64,000 nucleotides of DNA from Methanomicrobiaceae archaeon (GCA_016926855.1 JAFGNT010000018.1:213990-277989); one strand, 5' to 3'. Shown: positions 27,572 to 36,646, counted from the first letter of the stretch. Numbers and translations are program-made. The notes: a model not told the origin generated them from the sequence alone.

Positions 27572-28024
27572 ATGCAGTATGCAGAGTGCAGGGCAGGCAG
27601 GGTGTTTGTCCTGAGAATCGACGACGGAGAAGATATACTGGAAGTGCTCCGCGATTTCCTTATCGAAACGGGGGTTTCAGCAGCCGTGATCCAGATCATC
27701 GGTGCGCTCCGGGGCGGGATGATGGTCACCGGCCCGCGCGAGCCGGTGCTGCCTCCCGTGCCGGTGCGGGAAGAGATCGCCGGAGGATCGGAGCTGCTCG
27801 GGTTCGGAACCGTGTATCCCGGCGTGCAGGGGCCGGCCATTCACCTTCACGCCGCGACAGGCCGGGGCAGGGAGACCCGCACCGGGTGCGTCAGGGAAAC
27901 GGCACGCACCTATCTCGTCGTGGAGGCGATCATCACCGAACTCGTGGGTATCAACGCCGTCCGGGAACTCGATGAACGGACGGGGGTCACCCTTCCCGTC
28001 TTCCGCGAAGAAAAAGTGTTGTGA
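27572..28024 (+). CDS. PPC/DUF296 domain protein
   Basis: This 150-residue protein matches the plants-and-prokaryotes conserved (DUF296) domain: RAGRVFVLRIDDGEDILEVLRDFLIETGVSAAVIQIIGALRGG, then GPAIHLHAATGR with the metal-type HLH. Prokaryotic members form trimers; some are proposed DNA-binding, but the function is open. The start MQYAEC at 27572 was preferred. The UPF0282 gene follows after 7 bases and is probably co-translated. Confidence 0.82.
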   Translation: MQYAECRAGRVFVLRIDDGEDILEVLRDFLIETGVSAAVIQIIGALRGGMMVTGPREPVLPPVPVREEIAGGSELLGFGTVYPGVQGPAIHLHAATGRGRETRTGCVRETARTYLVVEAIITELVGINAVRELDERTGVTLPVFREEKVL

Positions 28025-28031
28025 GGGACGT

Positions 28032-28892
28032 TTGCGTATCATATGCCTCGGTGCCGAGTCCCTCGGGGCACGGTCGGCGGCCTGTTTGGTGGAGAGCGGA
28101 AGTCGGCGTATTCTTATTGATCCCGGCGTCGCTCTCGGGCCGCGCCGGTGCGGCCTGCCACCGCATCCCCGCGAACAGGAGGCGTCCCGGAGCATCAGGT
28201 CGGATATTTGCGACGCGGCAGCCCGCGCTACGGACATTGTTGTCAGCCATTACCACGGAGACCATGTCCCGCTCGCGCACCCCGATCCCTCCCAGATTGC
28301 AATTGCCGACATCCCTCTCCGGACGGGTGTGCACTTCTGGTGCAAGGGTCCGGACGGCCTCTCCCGGCAGTCACAGGCGCGGCGTGATGACCTCGTACGC
28401 TGCTGGGGACCTGCAGCCGCACAGCCGGCGGAGGGTCGCGGCGATCACATCCTCTGCTGCTCGCCTCCCGTCCCCCACGGCATCCCGTATGGACGGGGCG
28501 GTGCCGTCATGATGACGTGCATCACGGATGAAAACGAGCGGTTTGTCCATGCCTCGGACATCCAGCTGTTAAACGACGAGGCGATCGACCAGATCTGCCG
28601 GTGGCGCCCGACAGTCGTGTTTGCATCAGGTCCGCCCCTCTCCATAACCGCCATACATCAGGAGGAACGCGAGAGTGCGGCCGCACGTGCACGGACGGTG
28701 CTCCGCTTCGCCCACACGCTCATCCTCGACCACCATCTTCTGCGCTCCGCCGAAGGTCGGTTCTGGCTCCGGGATACCGCGGAGGGTAAAGGGGGCAGAA
28801 TTGTCTCAGCGGCTGAATTCATGGGCCGAATACCGCTCCTACTCGAAGCATCGCGTGCCCGTCTGTATCAGGAAGAACCGGCAGGCTCCTGA
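28032..28892 (+). CDS. UPF0282-family MBL-fold protein, TTG start
   Basis: This protein of about 286 residues has the archaeal UPF0282 pattern: ICLGAESLGARSAACLVE, ILIDPGVALGPRRCGLPPH, and the metallo-beta-lactamase motif SHYHGDHVPL. A later DIQLLNDE and LDHHLLR are also typical. No in-frame ATG fits the N-terminus. TTG at 28032 is preceded by GAGGGA five bases upstream and is the best start, giving LRIICLG. The biochemical role of the family is unknown. Confidence 0.82.
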   Translation: MRIICLGAESLGARSAACLVESGSRRILIDPGVALGPRRCGLPPHPREQEASRSIRSDICDAAARATDIVVSHYHGDHVPLAHPDPSQIAIADIPLRTGVHFWCKGPDGLSRQSQARRDDLVRCWGPAAAQPAEGRGDHILCCSPPVPHGIPYGRGGAVMMTCITDENERFVHASDIQLLNDEAIDQICRWRPTVVFASGPPLSITAIHQEERESAAARARTVLRFAHTLILDHHLLRSAEGRFWLRDTAEGKGGRIVSAAEFMGRIPLLLEASRARLYQEEPAGS

Positions 28893-28904
28893 CCGCATTC
28901 CGGC

Positions 28905-29570
28905 TCAAAGCCAGCCCATGCTGCTCCAGTGTTCGTAGTCATGCGCCCACTCGTCCTTCCGGGACGTGACAAGCTGCCGGAAATGCTCGCGCATAGCTTC
29001 ATGGGCGACATCCTGTTCGGGATCTTTCATCTTTGTGCGGATTGCCTGACCCAGTATGCCGCCAAGATGCTTTGCCTCGGCAACCGTATCATCAGGCACG
29101 TCCGGCTGCCCCATCATGAGCTCGCCGAGACCCCCGACAATCGTGGCGCCCATTAAAAAGAGCGTCTCGTTCATATAGGTGGTGACCTCGTCGGCATGCG
29201 ATCCGCCTGCAGTGCAGACGGAGCACCCGTATTTTCCCGTCAGTAGCTGGCAGTGAATGCCATCGGCGAGCCGGTCGAAGAATGTCTTCATCTGGGCCGT
29301 TACCGAGTTAATATAATTGGGAGAACCCAGCACGATGCCGTCAGCGCCGGCAATTCGATCGAGCATATCCACCATATCGTCGATATGCGGGCATTCCCCT
29401 GTTGCATAACATGCTCCGCATGCGTCGCAGTAGTCGATGTCCAGCGCACAGAGATCCACGAATTCCACGTCAGCGCCCGCGTCCCCGGCACCCTCAAGGA
29501 CCGCTTCCACCAGTTTCCCCGTGTTGCTCGCATCGCCCCGCGGGCTCGCATTTATTCCAAGAACCTTCAT
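28905..29570 (-). CDS. Iron-sulfur flavoprotein (NADPH-dependent FMN reductase family)
   Basis: This 221-residue flavodoxin-fold protein is probably a small redox carrier. The FMN phosphate site is INASPRGDASNTG. A compact cysteine motif CDACGACYATGEC follows, as in methanogen iron-sulfur flavoproteins that hold a 4Fe-4S cluster. GSPNYINSVTAQMKTFFDR and CSVCTAGGSHADE are further family segments. The start at 29570 has a GAGGTGAGGA site upstream. The C-terminus is rich in His, Trp and acidic residues. Confidence 0.88.
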   Translation of the reverse strand: MKVLGINASPRGDASNTGKLVEAVLEGAGDAGADVEFVDLCALDIDYCDACGACYATGECPHIDDMVDMLDRIAGADGIVLGSPNYINSVTAQMKTFFDRLADGIHCQLLTGKYGCSVCTAGGSHADEVTTYMNETLFLMGATIVGGLGELMMGQPDVPDDTVAEAKHLGGILGQAIRTKMKDPEQDVAHEAMREHFRQLVTSRKDEWAHDYEHWSSMGWL

Positions 29571-29624
29571 AGTAATCCTCACCTCTCTGTAGGGTTGGAA
29601 TTTCCCGTTTAAGCAGATTCGCAT

Positions 29625-30338
29625 TTATTCCGATAAATGCTCACTAATCCGGTCCGGCCCCCCCCGTGGCCGCAGGAGACGGGCGGCCTCCCCCACACGC
29701 TTCAATCCCCCCTCGAGAAAAATAATGCCGAGTACCGATTCGACCAGCGTGCCCTTCAGGTGATCGCGATCCGCTTCGGATTCCTCATCCCCAAAACGGA
29801 TGCAGTGATGGTACAGACCCCATCGGTCGGAAAGGCGTGCCATGTTGGCATTACTCTCGTACCGCTGCCTTTCTTTCGTCAGGGAACCGGCTTTCCGGAT
29901 ATCCTGACTCCAGATCTCCGGAAGAACGCCAATCTTCAGTGCTGCATCGCCAATCCAGGCAAGTGTTGCCGCTGCATCGGAAAGCCCGGCCATCTGCTCG
30001 AGCTCCTCCGTTGTCAGCGTGCATTCCCCTGTTTCCCGGAAATGGACCTCGATTTCTGCAAACAGGTTGCGCGTGCTGGGTTGAAACATCGCAAGAACGA
30101 CAAGGTCGTTGTGGGTCAGCGGATACCCGATATCCGCCTCAATAGCAGGGATCACCGCGGACCTGACGGCAGCAATCGAAGACGCGATATAATCAAGCAT
30201 ACTGAGCCACCGGGCTGCCTTGCCGCGATCATGTGACCGGTTTTCGGGGAGAGATGACAGATACCGGGCAATCCCCTGCTGCAACGACAGGATGCGTCCC
30301 CCGATGTCAATAGGCTCCCATGCGAGCGTCCTGTGCAT
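29625..30338 (-). CDS. RNase III-like domain protein
   Basis: This 237-residue protein has a C-terminal half resembling an RNase III helical core: TLAWIGDAALKIGVLPEI corresponds to the signature around LEFLGDAVL, and KGTLVESVLGIIFLEGGL to ADVFEALLGAIYLDGG. The Asp of GDA and the Glu of VES are kept, but the first Glu and second Asp of classical RNase III are not. It may be a divergent, Mini-III-like nuclease or a non-catalytic RNA-binding relative. No dsRNA-binding domain is present. A GGAGGGGAGG site precedes the ATG. Confidence 0.65.
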   Translation of the reverse strand: MHRTLAWEPIDIGGRILSLQQGIARYLSSLPENRSHDRGKAARWLSMLDYIASSIAAVRSAVIPAIEADIGYPLTHNDLVVLAMFQPSTRNLFAEIEVHFRETGECTLTTEELEQMAGLSDAAATLAWIGDAALKIGVLPEIWSQDIRKAGSLTKERQRYESNANMARLSDRWGLYHHCIRFGDEESEADRDHLKGTLVESVLGIIFLEGGLKRVGEAARLLRPRGGPDRISEHLSE

Positions 30339-30442
30339 GCATCAACCTCCCCTCCGGGTCGTGGTACTATGCCAGACCAACCGATACCCGAGCAGTACGA
30401 AATCATATGCGCGCAGGTGATATTTAACTCGATGTGTGCGGA

Positions 30443-30478
30443 TTTATAAAGGAAATTTACAAGAAAATTATTTATAGT
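30443..30478. promoter_or_regulatory. Back-to-back promoter elements
   Basis: TTTATAAATC read on the minus strand (30443-30452) suits the RNase III-like gene, leaving a leader of roughly 80 bases. On the plus strand TATTTATAGT (30469-30478) would start a transcript near 30500 heading into a stretch with no clear gene. Confidence 0.5.
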
Positions 30479-30480
30479 AT

Positions 30481-30677
30481 TAGTGCATAGGGGGGTATGC
30501 CTCGGGAGGGAAATCCTTCGACGGATATGGCCATGAAAGCTGGGAGTCAAAGGCACCACCGGCGAGAGGCCTTGACACCGCAATCATGGCATACACATGT
30601 TCAATGTACATATCAGCCATGACACAACGGGTGCACGGGACATAAACGGTATACCCGTGGACGACATAGACGTCGAC
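30481..30677 (+). other. Gap without a recognisable gene, possible transcript
   Basis: Between the plus-strand TATA element and the next candidate frame there is no convincing coding sequence. Three short frames exist: ATG at 30497 (41 codons, SWHTHVQC-type composition), a frame with no start, and ATG at 30597 (58 codons to 30773, MFNVHISHDTTG). None has a ribosome-binding site or recognisable domain. A hairpin CCGGTTG/CAACCGG lies at 30735-30758. A non-coding RNA or decayed gene is possible. I did not find SRP RNA or RNase P RNA signatures. Confidence 0.3.
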
Positions 30678-31007
30678 TCATGGCTTCGAAATGAAATGTA
30701 CAACAAACATGCTGCCACGATGCATAACACTCCTCCGGTTGAAGCGGCATACAACCGGCGGCATTGCAGGTGATGCGTCTTGGTGCCGAAAATAGTATGT
30801 CGGACGGAGAGTATTCTTCCGGGGTACAGCTGTTTTCATACGATGGATGTTTGGATCTCCATAGAACGTTCCCACTGATTCGGACTCCGCCACGATCCCG
30901 GAGCCGTACCGGAAGGAGAAGGAGAAGCGGGCGCGATAAGGAATCACCCTGCCGCCGCGGGGATACGAATTCAGGTATTCGGATAAAACGGCGGGGGAGG
31001 GGATCAC
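30678..31007 (-). CDS. Possible small protein overlapping the acs stop codon
   Basis: A GTG-initiated frame of 109 codons overlaps the acs stop as GTGA, the usual geometry of translational coupling. Its first 45 codons are rich in G/C at third positions (RARFSFSFRYGSGIV region), as expected for a coding frame here, but the second half is not. No family is recognised, and it has no membrane segment or clear motif. It may be a real small gene, a decayed gene or chance. Confidence 0.3.
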   Translation of the reverse strand: MIPSPAVLSEYLNSYPRGGRVIPYRARFSFSFRYGSGIVAESESVGTFYGDPNIHRMKTAVPRKNTLRPTYYFRHQDASPAMPPVVCRFNRRSVMHRGSMFVVHFISKP

Positions 31008-32896
31008 TCCTCGAGGGTGGAGATATCCCCGGGATCGATACCCATCTCCTGCGCTTTGAGGACCCGCCGCATGATCTTCCCGCTTCGTGTTTTCGGGAGC
31101 GATGGTACGAAGTCAATCTCCGAAGGCATGGCAATCGGCCCGAGGCTCATTCGTACGTGATACGTTAGGTCAGACTTTAATTTTTCTGAGGCCGTATAGC
31201 CAAGTTTCAGGATAACGAACGCCTTGACAGCCTGTCCTTTCACAACGTCGGGCTTGCCGATGACTGCCGCCTCCGCGACCGCTTCATGGGAAACGAGAGC
31301 GCTTTCGACTTCAGCCGTGCCGAGGTTGTGGCCCGCGACGATGATGATGTCATCCGCCCTCCCGAGCACCATGATGTAGCCGTCTTCATCTTTCACCGCC
31401 AGATCGCCGGCAGTGTAGTAGGTATTGATGGTGTTCCAGTACTCCCGGTACCGTTCGTCGTTGTTATAGACGGTCCGCATCATGGCGGGCCAGGGTTCCT
31501 TGATTACAAGCAGCCCCCCGATTTTCGGGGGCACAGGGTTGCCCTCTTTGTCGACGACATCCGTAACAACACCCGGAATGGGTTTTCCCGCGAACCCGGG
31601 CTTCATGGTATCCCCGACAAGCGTCGTCACCATCACCATGCCCGTCTCGGTCTGCCACCACGTATCAATCACCGGGCAGGTGGATTTGCCGATCAGCCGG
31701 TAGTACCACTCGAACGCTTCGGGATTGAGTGGTTCGCCGACCGATCCGATAATGCGGAGCGAATCGAGCTTGTACCGGGACGGCCACTCGTCACCGAATT
31801 TCATGAACATCCGGATAGCAGTCGGTGCCGTGTAGAAGATGGTCACGCCGAAATCCTCGATAATACGCCACCAGACACCCGGATCGGGATAGTCAAGAAC
31901 CGACTCGGTGATAAGAACAGTCGCGCCGGCCGCGAGCGGGCCATAGACGATATAGCTGTGGCCGGTGATCCACCCGGGATCCGCCGTACACCAGAGCACG
32001 TCATGCTCCTTGACATCGAAGACATATTTTGTCGTGTAGTAGGTCCCGACCATGTAGCCACCGCAGGTGTGCACGATGCCCTTCGGAGGGCCTGTCGTGC
32101 CGCTGGTATACAGGATGAACAGGGGATCCTCGGCATCCATGACCTCCGGTTCGCACACGGGTTCGACGTTCTCCATAATTTCATGGAAATCGAGTTCCAT
32201 CTCCGAGTACAGCTCAAGTTGCGGCTTCGTCCGCCGGAGGACGATTATACGCTCGACCGACGGTGCATTCACAACGGCCTCATCCACGATCGATTTCAGG
32301 GGAACTCTCTTTCCGCGCCGGTTGCCCACGTCTGCCGTGATGACGATCTTCGCCTTCGCGTCACGAATCCTGGCATTGAGTGCCGAGGCGCCGAATCCCC
32401 CATACACTATGCTGTGTATTGCACCGATGCGGGCACAGGCAAGGATGGCAATGACTTGCTCCGGCACAAGCGGCATATAGAGGCAGATAGTATCTCCTTT
32501 CTTCACACCGAGCTTTTTAAGTGCGTTTCCAAAGCGCAGCACCGCACGGTACAACTGCCGGTAGGTGATGACCCGTTCGTCGCCCTCTTCTTCGCCGCGC
32601 CAGATGAGGGCCACCTTGTTCCTGTTCGCACTGGTAACATGCCGATCGAGGCAGTTGTGGGTAATATTGAGTTTTCCGTTCACGAACCACTGTGCGTAGG
32701 GGTGTTTCCAGTCCTTCACGCGATCCCAGGGACGGAACCACTCCAGTTCTCCGGCGATATCCGCCCAGAAAGCGTCTGGATCGTCCAAAAATCTCTGATA
32801 AGCGGTTTGGTAGTCCCCTATCCAAGATTCTTTCAGGTACGAGGAATCGGGTGTGTATTCGGTGTCTTCCAGTTTCACATCAAACGATTCTGCCAT
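31004..32896 (-). CDS. acs: AMP-forming acetyl-CoA synthetase
   Basis: This 630-residue enzyme activates acetate with ATP and CoA. Landmarks are the phosphate loop YTSGTTGPPKG, the DTWWQTETGM segment, GRADDIIIVAGHNLGTAEVE and the C-terminal TRSGKIMRR containing the catalytic lysine. In hydrogenotrophic methanogens this supplies cell carbon from acetate. It has GTGGAGA before the ATG. It is divergent from an HTH-PAS regulator, with an inverted repeat at its promoter. Confidence 0.96.
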   Translation of the reverse strand: MAESFDVKLEDTEYTPDSSYLKESWIGDYQTAYQRFLDDPDAFWADIAGELEWFRPWDRVKDWKHPYAQWFVNGKLNITHNCLDRHVTSANRNKVALIWRGEEEGDERVITYRQLYRAVLRFGNALKKLGVKKGDTICLYMPLVPEQVIAILACARIGAIHSIVYGGFGASALNARIRDAKAKIVITADVGNRRGKRVPLKSIVDEAVVNAPSVERIIVLRRTKPQLELYSEMELDFHEIMENVEPVCEPEVMDAEDPLFILYTSGTTGPPKGIVHTCGGYMVGTYYTTKYVFDVKEHDVLWCTADPGWITGHSYIVYGPLAAGATVLITESVLDYPDPGVWWRIIEDFGVTIFYTAPTAIRMFMKFGDEWPSRYKLDSLRIIGSVGEPLNPEAFEWYYRLIGKSTCPVIDTWWQTETGMVMVTTLVGDTMKPGFAGKPIPGVVTDVVDKEGNPVPPKIGGLLVIKEPWPAMMRTVYNNDERYREYWNTINTYYTAGDLAVKDEDGYIMVLGRADDIIIVAGHNLGTAEVESALVSHEAVAEAAVIGKPDVVKGQAVKAFVILKLGYTASEKLKSDLTYHVRMSLGPIAMPSEIDFVPSLPKTRSGKIMRRVLKAQEMGIDPGDISTLEE

Positions 32897-32939
32897 GGGT
32901 ATTCTCCACTATGATTCATCACGTTAATTTTTGCCGGTG

Positions 32940-33026
32940 ATGCACATTTGCTGTGCATTTACAGATAAACATCATGATAAATAATGATAAATGTTCCCTC
33001 TGCACAACACATATGCAGTGCATATG
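32940..33026. promoter_or_regulatory. Divergent acs / HTH-PAS promoter with two TGCA palindromes
   Basis: ATGCACA-TTTGC-TGTGCAT (32940-32958) lies downstream of a minus-strand TATA-like element and so covers the likely acs start site. CATATGCA-G-TGCATATG (33010-33026) is a perfect 17-base palindrome that includes the ATG of the HTH-PAS gene. TATA-like GATAAATAAT sequences lie between them. Both share TGCA half-site cores, consistent with one factor binding both. Confidence 0.6.
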
Positions 33027-34418
33027 ATCGGGAACGTACATCCTCTCGCAGAAATCAGGGAGCTGCTCCGGAAATACCCAAAGGGGCTGAGCATTTCAGA
33101 AATCGCCCGGATGCTCGGCCAGCACCGCAACACCACCGCAAAATACCTCGACATCCTGCAGTTCCGCGGGGACGTGGACCAGAAGCAGATCGGGACCGCG
33201 AAGAACTATTTCCCTGCCCACCGGATAGCAGTATCCTCCCTGCTGCACTTCTCCCCGTTTCCCGTTGTCATCCTGAATGGGAGGACCGAAGTTGTAATGG
33301 TCAATGGCGCCACCCTCGCCCTTTTCGGCTGCACCCTCGACGTCCTCTACGGTGAGCCAGCCGGAAACCTTCCCATCCCGCTTTTCAAGGACAGGGCTCT
33401 TCTGGACCGGTACCATGACACCCTTCACGGGGCGAAAGGATCAGTACGGCTCCATACCGTTCTCGCAGGAGGAGAGTGCGATCTGCTTGTCCATCTTATC
33501 CCGGTCGTCTTCGACACGGGAAGGGAGGGATGCGCCCTTGTCCTCCTGAACGAGACTCCGGCACGTGATCTGGCTGAGCGGGCGGCACGGTGGCAGCAGC
33601 GGTATGAGGCGCTTCTCGCCGACACGACCGAATGGGTCATCCACCTCCGACCCGACATGACGATCTCCTATGCTGGCGACGCATTCTGCAGACGGGCCGG
33701 AAAGACACATGAAGAACTCACCGGATTCCGGTTTACTCCGATACTCTCACCCGCAGACCAGACACGGGTGCGCGAGGCCCTTTTCGCAGTCACCCCGGAA
33801 GCGCCCCTGCAGACCCTCGAAGTGAGAACAATAAGGAGCGACGGCGAAGTCTGCCGCGAACAATGGAGCTTCCGGGGGATATTCACGGCAAACAGCACAC
33901 CTGCCGAATATCATTGCATCGGGCGGGACACGACAGCATTCCGGCAGATGGAGGCCGAACTTTCCCGGTACCGGGCAGATCTTGAGTCCCTTGTCAGCGA
34001 AAGGACACAGGAGATGCAGGAAGCGAACCAGAACCTCCTGCAGGTCATTGCAGAAAAGGATGAGGTGGAGCGTGAGCTCATCTTTACCCGGTTCGCATTC
34101 AACCATGCATCTGATTCGATCCTTCTCTTCGACCGTCAGGGAGTGGTGTACAGGGCGAACATGACAGCCGGCGAACTGCTCGGGTACACACCCGGTGAGC
34201 TTCATGAGACGACTGTGTTTACCATCAATCCCTCAATATCGCGAGCCGCGTGGGACCGCATGTGGAAGGAAGCACTGCCCGGCAGAAAAGAACGGACCCG
34301 TTCCGTGCACAGAAAGAAGGACGGACACATTTTTGACGTGGAAGTGTCACGCACCTTCGTCGAGTTCGGAGAGAAAATGTATTTCTGTTCGATTGCACGG
34401 GAAATAACGCCAGAATAG
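33024..34418 (+). CDS. HTH-PAS sensory regulator divergent from acs
   Basis: The protein has about 464 residues. Residues 1-60 form a winged HTH (LRKYPKGLSISEIARMLGQHRNTTAKYLDIL). Three PAS-like segments follow (about 70-180, 190-305 and 350-460), with a charged coiled coil at 305-345 (LESLVSERTQEMQEANQNLLQVIAEKDEVEREL). There is no kinase domain, so it reads as a one-component regulator with PAS input. The ATG at 33024 was chosen over 32991 because the upstream segment contains the palindrome; the transcript could be nearly leaderless. acs is the obvious target. Confidence 0.8.
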   Translation: MIGNVHPLAEIRELLRKYPKGLSISEIARMLGQHRNTTAKYLDILQFRGDVDQKQIGTAKNYFPAHRIAVSSLLHFSPFPVVILNGRTEVVMVNGATLALFGCTLDVLYGEPAGNLPIPLFKDRALLDRYHDTLHGAKGSVRLHTVLAGGECDLLVHLIPVVFDTGREGCALVLLNETPARDLAERAARWQQRYEALLADTTEWVIHLRPDMTISYAGDAFCRRAGKTHEELTGFRFTPILSPADQTRVREALFAVTPEAPLQTLEVRTIRSDGEVCREQWSFRGIFTANSTPAEYHCIGRDTTAFRQMEAELSRYRADLESLVSERTQEMQEANQNLLQVIAEKDEVERELIFTRFAFNHASDSILLFDRQGVVYRANMTAGELLGYTPGELHETTVFTINPSISRAAWDRMWKEALPGRKERTRSVHRKKDGHIFDVEVSRTFVEFGEKMYFCSIAREITPE

Positions 34419-34420
34419 CG

Positions 34421-35101
34421 TCAGTCTTCCGGCCCGCCCGGAGGCAGGATCGCCAGCAGGCATCCCGTCGCGGTTCGCTCCGCTTTACCGGATTCTACCA
34501 GTTCAGACAGGATTGCCCCGAGATCACCGTCACTGACGGCAATACCAAAGCGTGCGAGGAGGGCTTTTCGAACCTCCGCGCCCGAGAGGGGAACGGACGA
34601 GAGTACCCGCCCGACAAACCCGCTCACATCCTCGAACGCCGCCCAGGGGTATATGATCCACCGCCACTCACCTACCCGTTCCGCATAATAATCAGGAATA
34701 TATGCAGATGTGTCCTTGTGCTGAAGCACAGCGGTCCGAATTTCTGCGGGATGACATGTGTCCAGGTACCGGACAGCCGCATCGAGCGTCTCCCCCGTAT
34801 CGGTCACATCATCGACGACGAGCAGTCGCAAGCCCCGAACAGTAATGGAAAGCGGAAACATGACCTTCGCGCTCTCTTTTTTCTGTGCGGCACTGCCCCA
34901 GTGCTCAATTTTTATACTGGTCAGCTTTTCATGGAGCAGAAAATCGCATACGACCCGGGCCGGGACGAAACCGCCACGGCCGATGGCAATCACCAGATCC
35001 GGACGGTATCCGGACTCTTTAATGAGGGCGGCAAGTATTCTTGCGAGTTTATAGGAGGAGTCCCAGGAAATCAGTTCGCACGGAAACGAATCGGGCAGCA
35101 T
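34421..35101 (-). CDS. Phosphoribosyltransferase-family protein
   Basis: The protein has 226 residues. A type I PRTase fold is shown by the PRPP loop VVDDVTDTGETL and an upstream VIAIGRGGFVPARVV. The family COG2236 includes xanthine/hypoxanthine PRTase-like proteins. After about residue 165 comes a short extra helical region (SGAEVRKALLARFGIAVSDGDLGAILSELVESGKAER) resembling a small winged-helix tail. Enzyme or PRPP-sensing regulator cannot be decided. The start at 35101 excludes a non-homologous extension in the ORF track. Confidence 0.8.
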   Translation of the reverse strand: MLPDSFPCELISWDSSYKLARILAALIKESGYRPDLVIAIGRGGFVPARVVCDFLLHEKLTSIKIEHWGSAAQKKESAKVMFPLSITVRGLRLLVVDDVTDTGETLDAAVRYLDTCHPAEIRTAVLQHKDTSAYIPDYYAERVGEWRWIIYPWAAFEDVSGFVGRVLSSVPLSGAEVRKALLARFGIAVSDGDLGAILSELVESGKAERTATGCLLAILPPGGPED

Positions 35102-35180
35102 CGATGAGAAATGGAGCGTACCATCATTTAAGGAATCCGGCAGGGGGGTGCGGGCATGCCCGGACATGAGGCAAAACTCA

Positions 35181-35936
35181 ATGCCGATCCGCATCCTACT
35201 CATCCCTGTGCGAGCCATTATCATTAAAAATGCAATCCGGGAAGGAGCGGGCCTCATTGAAAATGTGCTCACGGACGAGGGGATAGCGTGGGACGCAATC
35301 GATCTCGATGCCGGAGATCCGTTCCCCGCCCCGGAGAAGTACGATATGATCTTCCTCCTCGGCGGACCGGACAGCGCTACCGATGATACTGCCAAAATGC
35401 AATGGGAACGGGAAGCAGTTGCCGGTATACTCCGGGAGGAAATCCCGTTCTTCGGGATCTGTCTCGGAATGCAGGTCCTCGGACTGACTGCCGGGGGGAG
35501 CCTTGCGAAAAGCCCGTATCCCGAGATCGGCGTGCGCGACCCGGTGGGAAGATTATTCTGTATCACTCTGACCACCGAGGGCGGGACGGACCCACTCTGC
35601 GCCGGCCTCCCCGCATCAGTCCCCGTGTTCCAGCTCCACGGTGAGACGGTCGTTCCGGCCCGTGGCATCACCGTTCTTGCAACCGGTGACCTCTGCAGGG
35701 TTCAGCTGATAAAAACGGGCACATACGCATACGGCATTCAGGGGCACCTCGAAGCAACCCATGACATGATTATCCGCTGGGCGGACGAGGACCCGGATCT
35801 CGCGACCCTTGATCGTGACAGGCTTATAGCCGATTTCGCACAATATGAAGGGGAATATGCCAAAAATGCCCGAATTATCCTGAAAAACTTCATCGCCATC
35901 GCACGGGAGAGGGCACAACGGGCCCACGGACGGTGA
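35181..35936 (+). CDS. Class I glutamine amidotransferase-like protein
   Basis: This 251-residue protein has a stand-alone GATase-1 domain. The nucleophile elbow is FFGICLGMQVLG, and the His/Glu pair is in YGIQGHLEAT. GGPDSATDD lies before the elbow. Related GuaA-like domains hydrolyse glutamine to give ammonia for a partner synthetase; the partner here is unknown. It precedes dph6 by 29 bases on the same strand. Confidence 0.82.
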   Translation: MPIRILLIPVRAIIIKNAIREGAGLIENVLTDEGIAWDAIDLDAGDPFPAPEKYDMIFLLGGPDSATDDTAKMQWEREAVAGILREEIPFFGICLGMQVLGLTAGGSLAKSPYPEIGVRDPVGRLFCITLTTEGGTDPLCAGLPASVPVFQLHGETVVPARGITVLATGDLCRVQLIKTGTYAYGIQGHLEATHDMIIRWADEDPDLATLDRDRLIADFAQYEGEYAKNARIILKNFIAIARERAQRAHGR

Positions 35937-35965
35937 CCGCCCTCGTCTCATAAGGAAATGCGCAC

Positions 35966-36646
35966 ATGAAACTTGGTGTCCTGTGTTCCGGGGGAAAGGA
36001 TTCGCTGTTTGCATGCTGGAAGGCAATGCAGAAGGAGGAGGTTGCATGCCTGATCACGATCATCTCTCGAAACGACGATAGCTACATGTTCCATACGCCA
36101 AACATCCGCCGGACCGCACTGCAGGCCGAGGCGGCGGGACTGCCCCTCGTGGAGGTTGAAACAGAAGGCGAGGAGGAGGCCGAACTCGGGGATCTCACGA
36201 CAGCAATCCGGTATGCTGTAGAGCACTTCGGGATCGAGGGGATTGTCACCGGCGCTATCCTCTCTGTCTACCAGGCGACACGAGTCCAGCGGATCTGCCA
36301 CGAGCTTGGCCTCTGGTGCTTCAATCCCCTCTGGCACGCCGACCAGGAAACCTACATGGAGGAGCTCATCGGGGCCGGATTTGAAGTGATCATCGCCGGC
36401 GTTTTCTCAGCGCCCTTCGACGAGACATGGCTGGGCCGGACAATCGATCGGGAAATGCTCTGTGAACTGAAGTCAATCGCCGGCCGGTGGCGCATCACGC
36501 TGACCGGAGAAGGAGGTGAACTGGAGACATTCGTGCTTGATGCACCGTTTTTCCATTCGCGCATCGAGGTATCCCGGGCACATACGGCATACAAAAATCA
36601 CCACGGGCGATACCTGATCGACGAGGCGGTGCTGGTGGCAAAATGA
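35966..36646 (+). CDS. dph6: Diphthine-ammonia ligase
   Basis: This 226-residue ATP-pyrophosphatase-fold enzyme performs the last step of diphthamide formation on elongation factor 2, amidating diphthine with ammonia. Landmarks are the N-terminal PP-loop LCSGGKDSLFACWKA, MFHTPNIRRTALQAEAAGLPL, GAILSVYQATRVQRIC and FVLDAPFFHSRIEV. The length matches the archaeal family. Its last codons overlap the next GATase gene as ATGA. Confidence 0.93.
   Translation: MKLGVLCSGGKDSLFACWKAMQKEEVACLITIISRNDDSYMFHTPNIRRTALQAEAAGLPLVEVETEGEEEAELGDLTTAIRYAVEHFGIEGIVTGAILSVYQATRVQRICHELGLWCFNPLWHADQETYMEELIGAGFEVIIAGVFSAPFDETWLGRTIDREMLCELKSIAGRWRITLTGEGGELETFVLDAPFFHSRIEVSRAHTAYKNHHGRYLIDEAVLVAK

Noticed and set aside
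30497-30773. SRP RNA or RNase P RNA in the unexplained gap
   Set aside because: GGAGGGAAATCC faintly resembles the RNase P GAGGAAAGUCC box, but the matching downstream conserved boxes and the SRP helix 8 motif are absent.
30764-31168. Plus-strand frame overlapping the 3' end of acs
   Set aside because: It has Arg/Ser-rich low-complexity translation, runs antisense to the conserved C-terminus of acs and has no ribosome-binding site.
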